From contig DPOR01000006.1 of assembly GCA_003538135.1 (NCBI GenBank), positions 55,249 to 119,248 of the forward strand: a stretch of 64,000 bases of DNA, in the 5' to 3' direction. The DNA is from Oscillospiraceae bacterium (GTDB taxonomy: Bacteria > Bacillota > Clostridia > Oscillospirales > Acutalibacteraceae). The translations under genes and the position numbers were made by a program. The stretch's first letter is position 1, and each line of letters begins with the position of its first letter. Below, piece after piece: positions 10,301-17,773 of the stretch. The notes beneath the pieces are model-generated. The model made no database searches and was not told where the DNA came from. It saw only the letters and a program-made list of their open reading frames with translations.

Positions 10301-10618
10301 ATAGACCGTCAGCTTATCGGCGCACTGCTCGAGGGCGCGGCTCATAAGAAGTATTTTCCCCGCCTCGTTGAGACGTTTGCCCTTATCCCAGCCGACAGAA
10401 TTAAACACGGTATTAGCAAGGCGCGTAAAGCTCAGCACCTCGACGCGCTGAGCGTCGGCAGTCCCGAGCCGCTCGAGCACTATGCGCTCCGCGGCAAAGG
10501 AATACTGTTCTGGCACTATCAGCACCGCCTCGCCGCCCGACGACGCGAGCGCCGCCACGGCGTCATAGAGATACCCCGCGGTACCGCCCACCGAGGGCGA
10601 AAGAATCAGTCGCAGCAT
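7277..10618 (-). CDS. addB: ATP-dependent helicase/deoxyribonuclease subunit B (AddB)
   Basis: A 1113-aa partner of AddA and first gene of the addBA operon. The C-terminal nuclease has the VIDYKSS motif. The four cysteines of the family's iron-sulfur staple are present: Cys759 in YYRCPFSYYC, and Cys1069, Cys1072 and Cys1078 in CSKCEYWNIC. The N-terminus, where many AddB proteins have a P-loop (GxxGxGKT/S), reads LILSPSVGGTAGYLYD and has no Lys-Ser/Thr, so no nucleotide-binding motif is visible. GGAGGG precedes the ATG. The region upstream is shared with a divergent isomerase gene. Confidence 0.95.
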   Translation of the reverse strand: MLRLILSPSVGGTAGYLYDAVAALASSGGEAVLIVPEQYSFAAERIVLERLGTADAQRVEVLSFTRLANTVFNSVGWDKGKRLNEAGKILLMSRALEQCADKLTVYARSADSPAVVRELLVLSEEFCQCAISSEDIVSAMNNMEEGLLKDKLGDISLVFSVYDSFVSDGWLDDSRMLTRLKDKLAESGYFKNKTVFFDSFRGFTAQEFGIIGKILTQADDVCVALNAPDLTDVGSDDIFYHTKNTAKKLIKIANSVDVPCAKPVTVNEPNSDAALDALAKDFLSPEADVFEGECGSIAVVAAPDIRSECAFIAAQIKKMLRTGEYRSRDIAVIVRDDKSYIRPMMTALAKCGVPVFEDRRQPVINQPLMTLVRAALKIADTGFDTDSVLRALKTGLCPLEADEVSDIENYTYLWQINGSGWLKKWESSPDGFGEMTESASAELERLNALREKAVEPFARFRSKLKNNDGGGCAKAVFELLCELDTAQRLKELAIYLEDSGESVLALETERLWDTLCSLLDVAAQTLGGAPVKAARFARLFDLMLSTVTLGEIPHSLEEVTIGSAQRIRPIAPKAVFVLGANAGKLPLNPTQGGMLNADERERLAQAGMETAIYGEDRVAEERFIAYTACCCAKEKLTVSFPSKSAQGEELSESEIVTFIREHFPLASRTDTMTADKLDLVEGKAPAFELTAALMRRGGELYESLRKYFAQDADYSGRLASLDGAAAERTFNIDSRETASRLFGMNMNISPSRAETYYRCPFSYYCRYGLKLKENKSATFDPLQKGTVIHFVLERLLREFTAQELCELDDGERYEKIGEYLNAYLERYLDRSQRSKRFLYLYERLARSIDAVAARLADEFRNSDFYPVDLELDISHDGAVKPYKLKMPSGGYINISGKVDRVDFATVDGEAYIRVIDYKSSGKIFAVSDVINGLNMQMLIYLFTLVNNGKALYGDAAPAGVLYMPAKASAFTAERGKDLSKQGGPKDKKMQGFVLKNAGVIVAMEHDGNGVYIPASIDKDGKIKGNAMELFELSALWDKVDENLVSMGEELHNGSIPALPAQGNRYNDICSKCEYWNICTHESNMPVRELNDKLELREEAEKWELTGRLTRNTR

Positions 10619-10651
10619 TTTATCCCTCCGTCAAACAGATTTCACATAAAG

Positions 10652-10730
10652 ATTATATCACATATCCCGAGTTTTGCTATACCATATTTAGTACATTGAT
10701 ATTGTATATCCGAAAACTCTCTGCTATAAT
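10652..10730. promoter_or_regulatory. Divergent promoter region between addB and the isomerase gene
   Basis: On the plus strand TTGTAT (10702), a 17-bp spacer and TATAAT (10725) with an extended TGC element fit a sigma-A promoter for the isomerase. On the minus strand TATAAT with an extended TGA (10652-10657) could serve addB, but no good -35 is visible there. Confidence 0.6.
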
Positions 10731-10762
10731 GTTACTGAAAAAATTACAAGGCGGTGTGCATA

Positions 10763-11626
10763 TTGAAAATATCAACTCAGACGGATGTCATTTTTCCCGC
10801 CTTCGGCATTGACGAGGGCATGAAAATATTCAGGGAGGCGGGCTTTGACGCGCTCGACTTCTCCATGTTCTATATGAACAGCTCGCGTGAGAGCGAGCTC
10901 GGGCTTATGAGCGAGGATGAGCTTGTCGGCACGCTCAGGCAGACGAGCGAAAAATATTCCCTCCCGTTCAATCAGGCGCACGCCCCGTTCCCGAGCTATC
11001 GATTCGACAACGAGGAATACAATAATTTTGTCTATGAAAAGCTGAAGCTCTCTATCCGCGTCGCGGGCAAAATAGGCGCAGAGCAGATAATCGTCCATCC
11101 GACCGCCTGTCCGGACGGGGTGGATCAAAAGCAGTTCAACATCGATTTCTATAATTCACTCAAGCCTCTTTGCGAGGAGTTCGGGATAAAAATAGCGCTC
11201 GAGAATATGTTCGGCCACGACGACCGCCGCCATGTCATGCTCGCAAATGTGTGCAGCTACGGCGAGCAGCTCGCCGAATACTATGACGCGCTCGACCCGA
11301 GATATTTCACGGTCTGCCTCGACCTCGGCCACAGCGGCCTTGTCGGCGACGACGCGGCGCACGCAATAAGAGCGCTCGGCCACAGGAGGCTCACGGCTCT
11401 GCACGTTCACGACAACAACTATATGGAGGATCTGCATATGCCGCCCTTCACCTGCAAGCTCGACTGGAAAGCGATAGCTCAGGCGCTGCATGACATAAAC
11501 TACACGGGCGATGTCACCCTCGAGGACGACGGATTCATCGCAAAACTGCCGAAACGCGCCCTCATAAACGGCACACGCCTCGCCGCAGACCTCGCGTCCG
11601 AGCTGCGCGACATGATAGCTCTGTAA
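10763..11626 (+). CDS. Sugar phosphate isomerase/epimerase family protein (TIM barrel)
   Basis: A 287-aa xylose-isomerase-like TIM-barrel protein (AP endonuclease 2 superfamily). The likely metal ligands lie in ALENM, CLDLGHSG, HVHDNN and LEDDG at the ends of successive strands. The fold covers sugar isomerases, epimerases and inosose dehydratases, and the substrate cannot be told from the sequence. I chose the TTG start at 10763 because AAGGCGG lies 8 bp upstream; the alternative GTG at 10754 falls inside that ribosome binding site. It is monocistronic, with its own promoter and terminator. Two more proteins of the same superfamily are encoded at 50342-52059. Confidence 0.85.
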   Translation: MKISTQTDVIFPAFGIDEGMKIFREAGFDALDFSMFYMNSSRESELGLMSEDELVGTLRQTSEKYSLPFNQAHAPFPSYRFDNEEYNNFVYEKLKLSIRVAGKIGAEQIIVHPTACPDGVDQKQFNIDFYNSLKPLCEEFGIKIALENMFGHDDRRHVMLANVCSYGEQLAEYYDALDPRYFTVCLDLGHSGLVGDDAAHAIRALGHRRLTALHVHDNNYMEDLHMPPFTCKLDWKAIAQALHDINYTGDVTLEDDGFIAKLPKRALINGTRLAADLASELRDMIAL

Positions 11627-11640
11627 TAATTATATTTAAA

Positions 11641-11669
11641 AGCCGCATTCACCCGGATGCGGCTTTTTC
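11641..11669 (+). terminator. Intrinsic terminator of the isomerase gene
   Basis: The hairpin AGCCGCAT / ATGCGGCT is followed by TTTTT, 15 bp after the stop codon. Confidence 0.9.
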
Positions 11670-11698
11670 TTGCAATAACAAATAGAGTATGATATAGT
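11670..11698 (+). promoter_or_regulatory. Promoter of the CNNM/CBS gene
   Basis: TTGCAA, 17-bp spacer, TATAGT, lying 45 bp upstream of the TTG start at 11744. Confidence 0.6.
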
Positions 11699-11743
11699 TA
11701 TATTTAATATACATATGCGTAAAACGCAACTGGAGGAATCATT

Positions 11744-13027
11744 TTGACTACCGGAAGTTGGGTGCAGATAGTATGCCTTGTTCTGCTCATACTGTTCTCG
11801 GCATTTTTCTCGGCATCCGAAACCGCTTTCACTTCCCTCAACAAGATAAGACTCAAGACCATGGCGGACGACGGCAACAAGAAGGCCGCCAACGCATACA
11901 AGATGGGCGAGAACTACGACAAGCTGCTCTCCACCGTACTTGTCGGAAACAATATTGTCAACATCACGGCGTCATCCGTGGCGACGGTGCTTTTCATCAG
12001 GCTCATAAACGAGAGCAAGGGTCCGACGGTCTCGACGATAATAATGACCGTGCTCCTGCTCATCTTCGGCGAGGTTACGCCGAAGACGCTCGCCAAAGAG
12101 ATGCCCGAAAAATACGCGATGTTCGCGACACCGTTCCTGAGGGCACTCACAGTTATATTAACCCCTGCCGTGGCGTTCTTCATGCTCTGGAAGAAGCTTC
12201 TGAGCAAGATCTTCAAATTCAAGAAGGACGACACAATAACCGGCGACGAGCTTTTGAATATCGTTGACGAAGCGGAGTCCGGCGGCGGACTCGACGAGGA
12301 CGAGAGCGACCTTATCCGCTCGGCCATCTCCTTTTACGAGTGCCCCGTCGGCGATATTCTGACCCCGCGCGTTGACGTTATCGCCGTCTCAAAGGATGAC
12401 AGCGTCGAAAAGATAGCCTCGGTGTTCAACGACTCCGGCTTCTCGCGCCTGCCCGTATATTCCGACGACACGGACGATATAATCGGCTTTATTCACATCA
12501 GAGACTTCAACAAATATGTGCTCACCGGGAAGCAGCCGATATCCTCGATAATCAAAAAGACCGTCTACATAGCAAAGCAGATGCAGATAAGCGAGCTGCT
12601 AAAGCTCATGCAGCAGAAAAAGACGCATATGGCGGTTGTCGCGGACGAATTCGGCGGCACGCTCGGAATAGTCACCATGGAGGACATACTCGAAGAGCTT
12701 GTCGGCGAGATATGGGATGAGAACGACGAAGTAGTCGAGGAGTTTTCGCCGCAGCCCGACGGCACGGTGAAGATACTCGGCAGCGCGCAGCTCGACAAGA
12801 TGTTTGAATATTTCGACCTCGAGGAGGACGAGGATTCCGAATCGGTGTCCGTAGGCGGCTGGGTGCTCGAGCAGCTCGGCAAAATGGCCGAGGTCGGCGA
12901 CACGTTTAAATACAAAAATCTTTCCGTCCTCGTCACCGACGTAGAGCAGCGCAGAGTTATGGAGATTTCGGTAACGGTCAAAGAGCCGGAGGAAGAGAAA
13001 GAGGAAAAGGACAAAAAAGAGGACTGA
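11744..13027 (+). CDS. CNNM/CorC-type membrane protein with paired CBS domains (hemolysin family)
   Basis: A 427-aa protein with the YtfL/CorC/TlyC layout: an N-terminal CNNM transmembrane domain (about 1-180, with FSASETAF near residue 25), a pair of CBS domains (about 200-325, containing GFIHIRDF and MEDILEELVGEI) and a CorC-HlyC transporter-associated domain. The family is linked to Mg2+/Co2+ transport or homeostasis; the old name hemolysin is historical. The C-terminal 15 residues are almost all Glu, Lys and Asp. A TTG start follows GGAGG with a 7-nt spacing. It is a single-gene unit with its own promoter and a repeat-borne terminator. Confidence 0.9.
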   Translation: MTTGSWVQIVCLVLLILFSAFFSASETAFTSLNKIRLKTMADDGNKKAANAYKMGENYDKLLSTVLVGNNIVNITASSVATVLFIRLINESKGPTVSTIIMTVLLLIFGEVTPKTLAKEMPEKYAMFATPFLRALTVILTPAVAFFMLWKKLLSKIFKFKKDDTITGDELLNIVDEAESGGGLDEDESDLIRSAISFYECPVGDILTPRVDVIAVSKDDSVEKIASVFNDSGFSRLPVYSDDTDDIIGFIHIRDFNKYVLTGKQPISSIIKKTVYIAKQMQISELLKLMQQKKTHMAVVADEFGGTLGIVTMEDILEELVGEIWDENDEVVEEFSPQPDGTVKILGSAQLDKMFEYFDLEEDEDSESVSVGGWVLEQLGKMAEVGDTFKYKNLSVLVTDVEQRRVMEISVTVKEPEEEKEEKDKKED

Positions 13028-13042
13028 CGGATAAAAATATGC

Positions 13043-13155
13043 GGGACTGCCGCATTCGGATGCGAAAAACTTTTTCTTTGTCACCATCTGTAAAAATCAA
13101 CTTAAAATCAAAGCCGCAATTTGCATTGTCTGCTGCAAATTGCGGCTCTGTTGTT
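13043..13155 (+). repeat. Intergenic 3'-end repeat, copy A, with terminator
   Basis: It begins 16 bp after the CNNM stop with GGGACTGCCGCATTCGG, which can fold as CGCAT-TCGG-ATGCG. It ends with the strong hairpin AAGCCGCAATTTGC / GCAAATTGCGGCT (13111-13146), followed by a mixed T/G run. The head matches repeat copies near 30.17, 31.6, 48.75 and 52.07 kb. On the minus strand the hairpin could also end the kinase-like gene. Confidence 0.7.
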
Positions 13156-13169
13156 TGCTCCTAACTGCC

Positions 13170-13892
13170 CTATTCGTCTCCGAAGATTCCGTCGTGCGCC
13201 GTCTGCGCGGCGCTTAACTCCATGTTGCAGCGCAGAAGATAGAACGGAACGGTATTTATCAGCTTATCTGCAAAGTCGAGATATTTCTGTCTCAGCTCGC
13301 CGCGATCCTCGGGAATCGTCAGCTGATAAAACATTCGCCGCATCTTTTCGCCGTTATCCTCAATTTTTTCTATGCTGTTGACAAGGGCTCTTTCTATAAA
13401 GCACAGGGCTTCGACGGGTACCGTTTTGTTGCAGCCCCATTTTTCTTTTCCGCACCATGGGGTGCCTGCGCCGAAAAGCCTTCCGTCACGGAAAAGGAAA
13501 AGCGGCTTGTCGCCGTTGACGCATTCGACCCTATCGCCGAACAGACGGCTCCAAAGCTTTATATGCGTGCTTTTTCCGATACCGCTGGGCGCTGCAAAGG
13601 CAACCCCGCGGCCGTCAAAGGAAATCAGCGCCGCATGAAAAACCGCGGCATCATAATTGAAAACCTCATCATAAATGCATTCGCTTATGGCGAGCACTTC
13701 AAGATAATCGTCGGAAAAGACTTCGGAGAAGCCCGGAAAATAATTTCTGAGCTTCTCCTTGTGTTCTTCGGAAGCCCTTACGCAAAACATAGGGGCAGCC
13801 TCGGTGAGATACTCCCTGCACATAGTCTCAACGAGGCTGTGTTTGCAGGAAATACCTACCGTTAAATCTGCAATTTTTGCAGTGAACTCCAT
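13170..13892 (-). CDS. HPr-kinase/PEP-carboxykinase-like P-loop protein
   Basis: A 240-aa protein. It has a Walker A motif APSGIGKST (101-109), preceded by FHAALISFDGRGVAF, then NGDKPLF (126-132) and GTPWCGKEKW. This is the pattern of the HprK/PEPCK-like kinase superfamily (the ScmC-like proteins of peptide clusters). Known relatives phosphorylate the C-terminal serine of some lasso-peptide precursors; others have no known role. It is the last gene of a four-gene operon, and its ATG overlaps the TAA of the secreted peptide gene by one base (TAATG). That tight coupling with two small peptide genes suggests it acts on a peptide (inference). It lacks the N-terminal domain and the usual length of true HPr kinase (about 310 aa), so it is not expected to be the HPr regulator. 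Confidence 0.75.
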   Translation of the reverse strand: MEFTAKIADLTVGISCKHSLVETMCREYLTEAAPMFCVRASEEHKEKLRNYFPGFSEVFSDDYLEVLAISECIYDEVFNYDAAVFHAALISFDGRGVAFAAPSGIGKSTHIKLWSRLFGDRVECVNGDKPLFLFRDGRLFGAGTPWCGKEKWGCNKTVPVEALCFIERALVNSIEKIEDNGEKMRRMFYQLTIPEDRGELRQKYLDFADKLINTVPFYLLRCNMELSAAQTAHDGIFGDE

Positions 13893-14215
13893 TAGTGGAA
13901 ATCGCCTACATGCTCGAGCTTGCCGGAATCCCGGACAAACTCGAATCCGGAATCCTCTGCCGGAGCGTTTGGCTCTGCGGGAGCCGTAGTATCGGGCTCC
14001 GGCTTGGGCTCGGGCTTAATGCCGCCGACTATCTTGTCGATGATGCCCTTAATTGCATTTGCAATCTTCTTGAAGAAGCTGCCGATTGCGCTGCCGACGC
14101 TTGCAGATTCGGCCTTCTCGGCTGCCGGAGCAGCGGAAGCAACAGCCGCAAGCGCAGTCAAGCCGAGAGCAAGCACGAGTATAACGGCAAGAACTCTTTT
14201 GAGTGTTTTCTTCAT
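13892..14215 (-). CDS. Small secreted protein with cationic amphipathic helix
   Basis: A 107-aa protein with a typical signal peptide (KKTLKRVLAVILVLALGLTA, cleavage near AVASA-AP around residue 29). It is followed by a cationic amphipathic stretch at about 44-67 (GSFFKKIANAIKGIIDKIVG), a Pro-Glu-Lys linker, and an acidic/aromatic tail ending in VGDFH. AAAGGAG precedes the ATG. It sits between the 52-aa peptide gene (17 bp upstream) and the kinase-like gene (1-bp overlap). The amphipathic stretch resembles membrane-active peptides and the microproteins at 60.1 and 60.5 kb. The function is unknown; a secreted peptide or an adaptor for the surface protein are both possible. Confidence 0.7.
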   Translation of the reverse strand: MKKTLKRVLAVILVLALGLTALAAVASAAPAAEKAESASVGSAIGSFFKKIANAIKGIIDKIVGGIKPEPKPEPDTTAPAEPNAPAEDSGFEFVRDSGKLEHVGDFH

Positions 14216-14232
14216 TTTATTCTGCTCCTTTC

Positions 14233-14391
14233 TCAGTTATCCAGATCGCCGACATCTGCTTTTCCTTTTGTTCTCTGTGCCTCTCTTGCAGTGTCTATAT
14301 GCTGGGAATCAAGACCGATGCCCATTCTGACAGCAGCAAGGTCAAAGCAGATAATCTCTGCAAGAGGCTTCTCATAATTCTTGTTTTTCAT
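14233..14391 (-). CDS. 52-aa peptide of unknown function (possible precursor peptide)
   Basis: A 52-aa open frame, shorter than most gene callers keep. It begins MKNKNYEKPLAEIICFD and ends in GDLDN. A strong ribosome binding site (GGGGGGAGAGG) lies 5 bp before the ATG. It lies 16 bp after the surface protein gene and 17 bp before the secreted peptide gene, so it is clearly part of the operon. The N-terminal pattern YEKPxxEII resembles short leader-like peptides I associate with gut Clostridia. The single Cys15 and the mostly polar C-terminus give no further clue. It could be the substrate of the kinase-like protein, which is inference only. Confidence 0.6.
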   Translation of the reverse strand: MKNKNYEKPLAEIICFDLAAVRMGIGLDSQHIDTAREAQRTKGKADVGDLDN

Positions 14392-14407
14392 TATACCTCT
14401 CCCCCCT

Positions 14408-17400
14408 TTAATTATTATCGGCTGCGATAAGCTGCTCGACGCTGTAGGCTCTGGACTCGCCGTAATAGTAGCTGTAGTGAGTGTTGCCGGAAAAATCGGT
14501 AACCTCGACGCAGGGCGTTACATAGATAACCTTGGAGGTGTCGCCCGTATAAGTCTGAGTCTCGGAATTATATGTAATGCCGGTATCGATATCGACCCAC
14601 ATAATGCCGAGGAAGCTGGGATCGCCGAACTTGTTGTGGTGGTTCTTTCCGACGTTCCACTGCGTCCATGCGTCGCCGGCGAAGGCGCTGTTGTTGCCGG
14701 GGACATAGTTCCAGGTATCAAGGGTGACCTTCTTATTGGTGGCGTTGCTGATAAGCTTCTTGGTTATACGAGCCTCGAACGGAGTACCGTTCTGAGTCGT
14801 GGTCTTATAGCCGCCCTCAAGGGTGGGGGTGGCGTTGGTATAAGAAGCGACGAAGGTGGGCTTGTTGAAATAAAGCTCAGTGCCGTCGGCTGCGGCATGC
14901 CTGCTGGGCTGAACATTCTGAAGGTCGGTCATGTAACCGCCGAGAAGCGCCGCAACCCTGATATAAACCTTGCCGTCTTTGCCGATAAGGAGCGCTCCCT
15001 TGGTGACGGAAATATCCTGTCTTGCGGCGGCAAGCTCGGACCTGGTATACCACTTTGCGGTATAGGCCGGAACAGACTGATGCAGCTCGTTGTCGTTCCA
15101 GGTCAGAAGGTTGTCTGCCGTAAAGGGGTGCCGGAATTTGGGATCGTTCGGATCGTTATCTGCGTCGCCCGGATTCAGGGGATTCATGAAATTAAGCGGT
15201 GGAATGGTTCTGTGACCGTAAGGGGCATAGAACTCCCAGCCCTTGAAGTAGAGGTCGGTATACTCCTCGCCGGTGCTCACGTTGTAAGCCACGGAGGTCT
15301 CGCCTGCTGTGGAGATGAAATTGCCGTCCTTGTTCTTGAGGGCGCCGATCCAGCCGCTCTTATAGAGGTCATAATTAGGTCTGTTGAGTGGCGCGATAAA
15401 GGGAACGGTGTTTCCCTTTTCAAATGTAAGAGGAGTGCTGTTGCGATCGAGTCTCCAATTGATATTCTTATGTTCTCCGTCATAATCGGTGTGCGCATAA
15501 TAGTGAATATCGGCCTCGTTATAGTTCTTCATAACATAGCCCTTATACTGTCCGTTGGCATATGCATTTGTTTTAGCGCCGAAGAGAAGATAAGTGGGCG
15601 TCTCATATACTGCGCCGGAAAGCGAGCTGTTAGCGTTAACCGTGGTCTTCGTGGGACTGTAGATAACCGCATAGTCCGGCGCCGGATTGTTGACTGTGCC
15701 GCCGTTAGCGCCGTTATCCCAGAAGAACTGGACATCGGTCTGCTGCGGAGTGTAGTTTCCGCGATAATCGCCGAAAACGCTGACGAAGCCGGAATAAGCC
15801 TTTGTGCCTTGGGTGGGAAGCTTCGCCTTTATTCCGACAGGCCGGTCTTGCTGACCGCCTATGACATTGACGCCGATCTTCGACTCATGCGCCGGAGCTG
15901 CAAGAGAGATAAAGGAGTCTTTGTGGACATAATTACTGGCGGCATCCAAGGTCAGGCAGACATCGTCCTGGGATATGCAATCATTAACGAAGTTTGTGGA
16001 AACAAGATCCCAGTTATCGTAAATCCAGACCTGCTCGCCGATATTCAGCGCCGTCTCGGCTTCTCTGCCGTCAATAAAAACTCCCGCTCCGTTGGTGAAA
16101 ACCTTGCGGTCTTTCGCCGAGGTATAAACGCCGTAGAGCCAGGTATCGTTTGTACTTGTGCTTTTACTGGTTTTCGGTGTAACTCTTGCGCCGTTTATGG
16201 TATCGCCCGCCTCATAGGGCTCGCCTGTGTCGGGGTTGATAGTTTCGTTCGTATTGTTCGGGTTGACATAGATGACCTTGCCGGTATCAGGATCCCGCAG
16301 AACAGTCTCGACCACAAATCTTGATTCCTTCGTGTAGTCCGCCTGCTGGAAACGCGAGAAGCTGTTGCCGGTGATAACCGCATGTCTGAGGTTTGCGGTT
16401 CCGCGGACATAAAGACCCGCACCCGATGCATCTCCCCAACCGCCGTTGGGCAAATATGTTCCGCTCATATTGTTTGCAATTATCGGGAAGTTGTCCAGAT
16501 CGCTCATGTCCTGAATGTTGTCGGGCCCGCACATATTGAGCACGCCGCCCTTATGGACAAAAATGCCGCCGCCGTTACTTTTGGGGATGTCTTCTCCGCT
16601 TCCTTTCTTCGTCTGTCTTGAGTAGGTGGAGTTATTCTCTATCCTTCCGCCGGTAAAGTTCATGACGCAGTTGGTGTCAATAAAGACACCGCCGCCGCGG
16701 GCACGTGTTCCGTCCGCCTTGTTTCCGTGGTAAGCACGCGCGACATTATGGGAAATCTTTCCGCCGGACATATTGAAAGTCGCCCCGTCTTTAACGCAGA
16801 CGCCGCCGCCCTCGCCATAACGGACATAGCCGTCGTTTGACGCGGTAAACAGCTCGTAGTTTTCTCCGATCCATACAAAGTTATCGCGGATGTTGCCGCC
16901 TTCAAAGTTAAAGACCGCATTGGGGCCTCTGACAAGAACGCCTCCGCCGCCGACTCTGTTCATCGCGGGAGCCTTTTCAAGTCTCAATGTTCGCACATTG
17001 TCTCTGACCTTTAAAGCATATACGGATTTTCCATCGCCGGTTTTATACGGGAGTCTGCCGTCATGACCGTTGTCAAGACCGAAAGCGTCAAGATAGCTGC
17101 CCGTTCCGCCGGAAATGGAGCCTGTCTGACCGCTTGATGTGTCCTTGACGGTAAGCTGTCCTTTAACGGTAATGACCGAAGCCGTCTGAGTGGCGTCGAT
17201 AATCTTGCCTATCGGGAATTTGCTGTTGGCACTGCCGCTTGCCGTCAGCGGCTTAGAGGTATCCTCTGGGTCCGGGATTTTTCCGTCAAGCCCATTGCCG
17301 CGGGTCTTGTAGTCATCGCTCATCTTCAGGGCATGACCGTTGAGGTCAAGCGAAACATATGCTCCCTCGGGAATCGTGATGACGGTATTATCATAGCTTC

Positions 17401-17773
17401 TCGGTATGCCGTCTACGCGAAAACCTCCCGCCGCATAGCCTATCCAGGCTCTCGCCAGAATCGAGATGCCGCCCTGGGCTTCGGTTGTGTATTTGTCGGT
17501 GCCCTTCACGACAAGGCAATAGAACAGCGGAATCTCGATATCCGCATCAAGCCTGAGCTGGATTGGCTTTTTGTCGGAATATCCGTTCGCGTTGGTCGCA
17601 CTTTTAATGTGTGCGTGCAGGGCATCAAGATTTGTTACCGATATCACAGCATTTCGATTAGCTGCGGCCTCAATGCTTTCCGCAAGCACACCGGCAGCAG
17701 GAATCATTGCCGTTGCAACGAGTATTGTGGCAACGAGCAGCGACACCATCTTGCCGACTTTTCTCTTCTTCAT
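14408..17773 (-). CDS. Large secreted surface protein with parallel beta-helix repeats
   Basis: A 1121-aa protein with a signal peptide (KKRKVGKMVSLLVATILVAT, cleavage near VLAES around residue 32). Residues about 290-440 hold four right-handed beta-helix-type repeats: GGGVLVRGPNAVFNFEGG, GGGVCVKDGATFNMSGG, GGGVFIDTNCVMNFTGG and GGGIFVHKGGVLNM, each followed by x-I-x-x-N. Such repeats occur in adhesins and polysaccharide-binding or -cleaving surface proteins. No LPxTG, SLH or dockerin motif is visible, and the C-terminus ends IAADNN. The ATG at 17773 is preceded by GAGGTG; an in-frame GTG at 17782 lies inside that ribosome binding site. It is the first gene of the operon with two peptides and a kinase-like protein. 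Confidence 0.8.
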   Translation of the reverse strand: MKKRKVGKMVSLLVATILVATAMIPAAGVLAESIEAAANRNAVISVTNLDALHAHIKSATNANGYSDKKPIQLRLDADIEIPLFYCLVVKGTDKYTTEAQGGISILARAWIGYAAGGFRVDGIPRSYDNTVITIPEGAYVSLDLNGHALKMSDDYKTRGNGLDGKIPDPEDTSKPLTASGSANSKFPIGKIIDATQTASVITVKGQLTVKDTSSGQTGSISGGTGSYLDAFGLDNGHDGRLPYKTGDGKSVYALKVRDNVRTLRLEKAPAMNRVGGGGVLVRGPNAVFNFEGGNIRDNFVWIGENYELFTASNDGYVRYGEGGGVCVKDGATFNMSGGKISHNVARAYHGNKADGTRARGGGVFIDTNCVMNFTGGRIENNSTYSRQTKKGSGEDIPKSNGGGIFVHKGGVLNMCGPDNIQDMSDLDNFPIIANNMSGTYLPNGGWGDASGAGLYVRGTANLRHAVITGNSFSRFQQADYTKESRFVVETVLRDPDTGKVIYVNPNNTNETINPDTGEPYEAGDTINGARVTPKTSKSTSTNDTWLYGVYTSAKDRKVFTNGAGVFIDGREAETALNIGEQVWIYDNWDLVSTNFVNDCISQDDVCLTLDAASNYVHKDSFISLAAPAHESKIGVNVIGGQQDRPVGIKAKLPTQGTKAYSGFVSVFGDYRGNYTPQQTDVQFFWDNGANGGTVNNPAPDYAVIYSPTKTTVNANSSLSGAVYETPTYLLFGAKTNAYANGQYKGYVMKNYNEADIHYYAHTDYDGEHKNINWRLDRNSTPLTFEKGNTVPFIAPLNRPNYDLYKSGWIGALKNKDGNFISTAGETSVAYNVSTGEEYTDLYFKGWEFYAPYGHRTIPPLNFMNPLNPGDADNDPNDPKFRHPFTADNLLTWNDNELHQSVPAYTAKWYTRSELAAARQDISVTKGALLIGKDGKVYIRVAALLGGYMTDLQNVQPSRHAAADGTELYFNKPTFVASYTNATPTLEGGYKTTTQNGTPFEARITKKLISNATNKKVTLDTWNYVPGNNSAFAGDAWTQWNVGKNHHNKFGDPSFLGIMWVDIDTGITYNSETQTYTGDTSKVIYVTPCVEVTDFSGNTHYSYYYGESRAYSVEQLIAADNN

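Noticed and set aside
10754..10762. GTG start of the isomerase gene
   Set aside because: The GTG lies inside the AAGGCGG ribosome binding site that serves the TTG at 10763.
11744..13027. A haemolysin toxin
   Set aside because: The domain set (CNNM, two CBS, CorC-HlyC) is that of ion-homeostasis membrane proteins; the haemolysin name is only historical.
13170..13892. True HPr kinase/phosphorylase
   Set aside because: It has the P-loop pattern but is about 70 residues short, lacks the N-terminal HprK domain and is not beside lgt or ptsH; its operon links it to peptides instead.
14381..16324. A 647-codon plus-strand open frame opposite the surface protein
   Set aside because: It is antisense to a protein with a signal peptide and clear repeats. 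The product is low-complexity (Ile, Val, Gly, Leu) and lacks a ribosome binding site.
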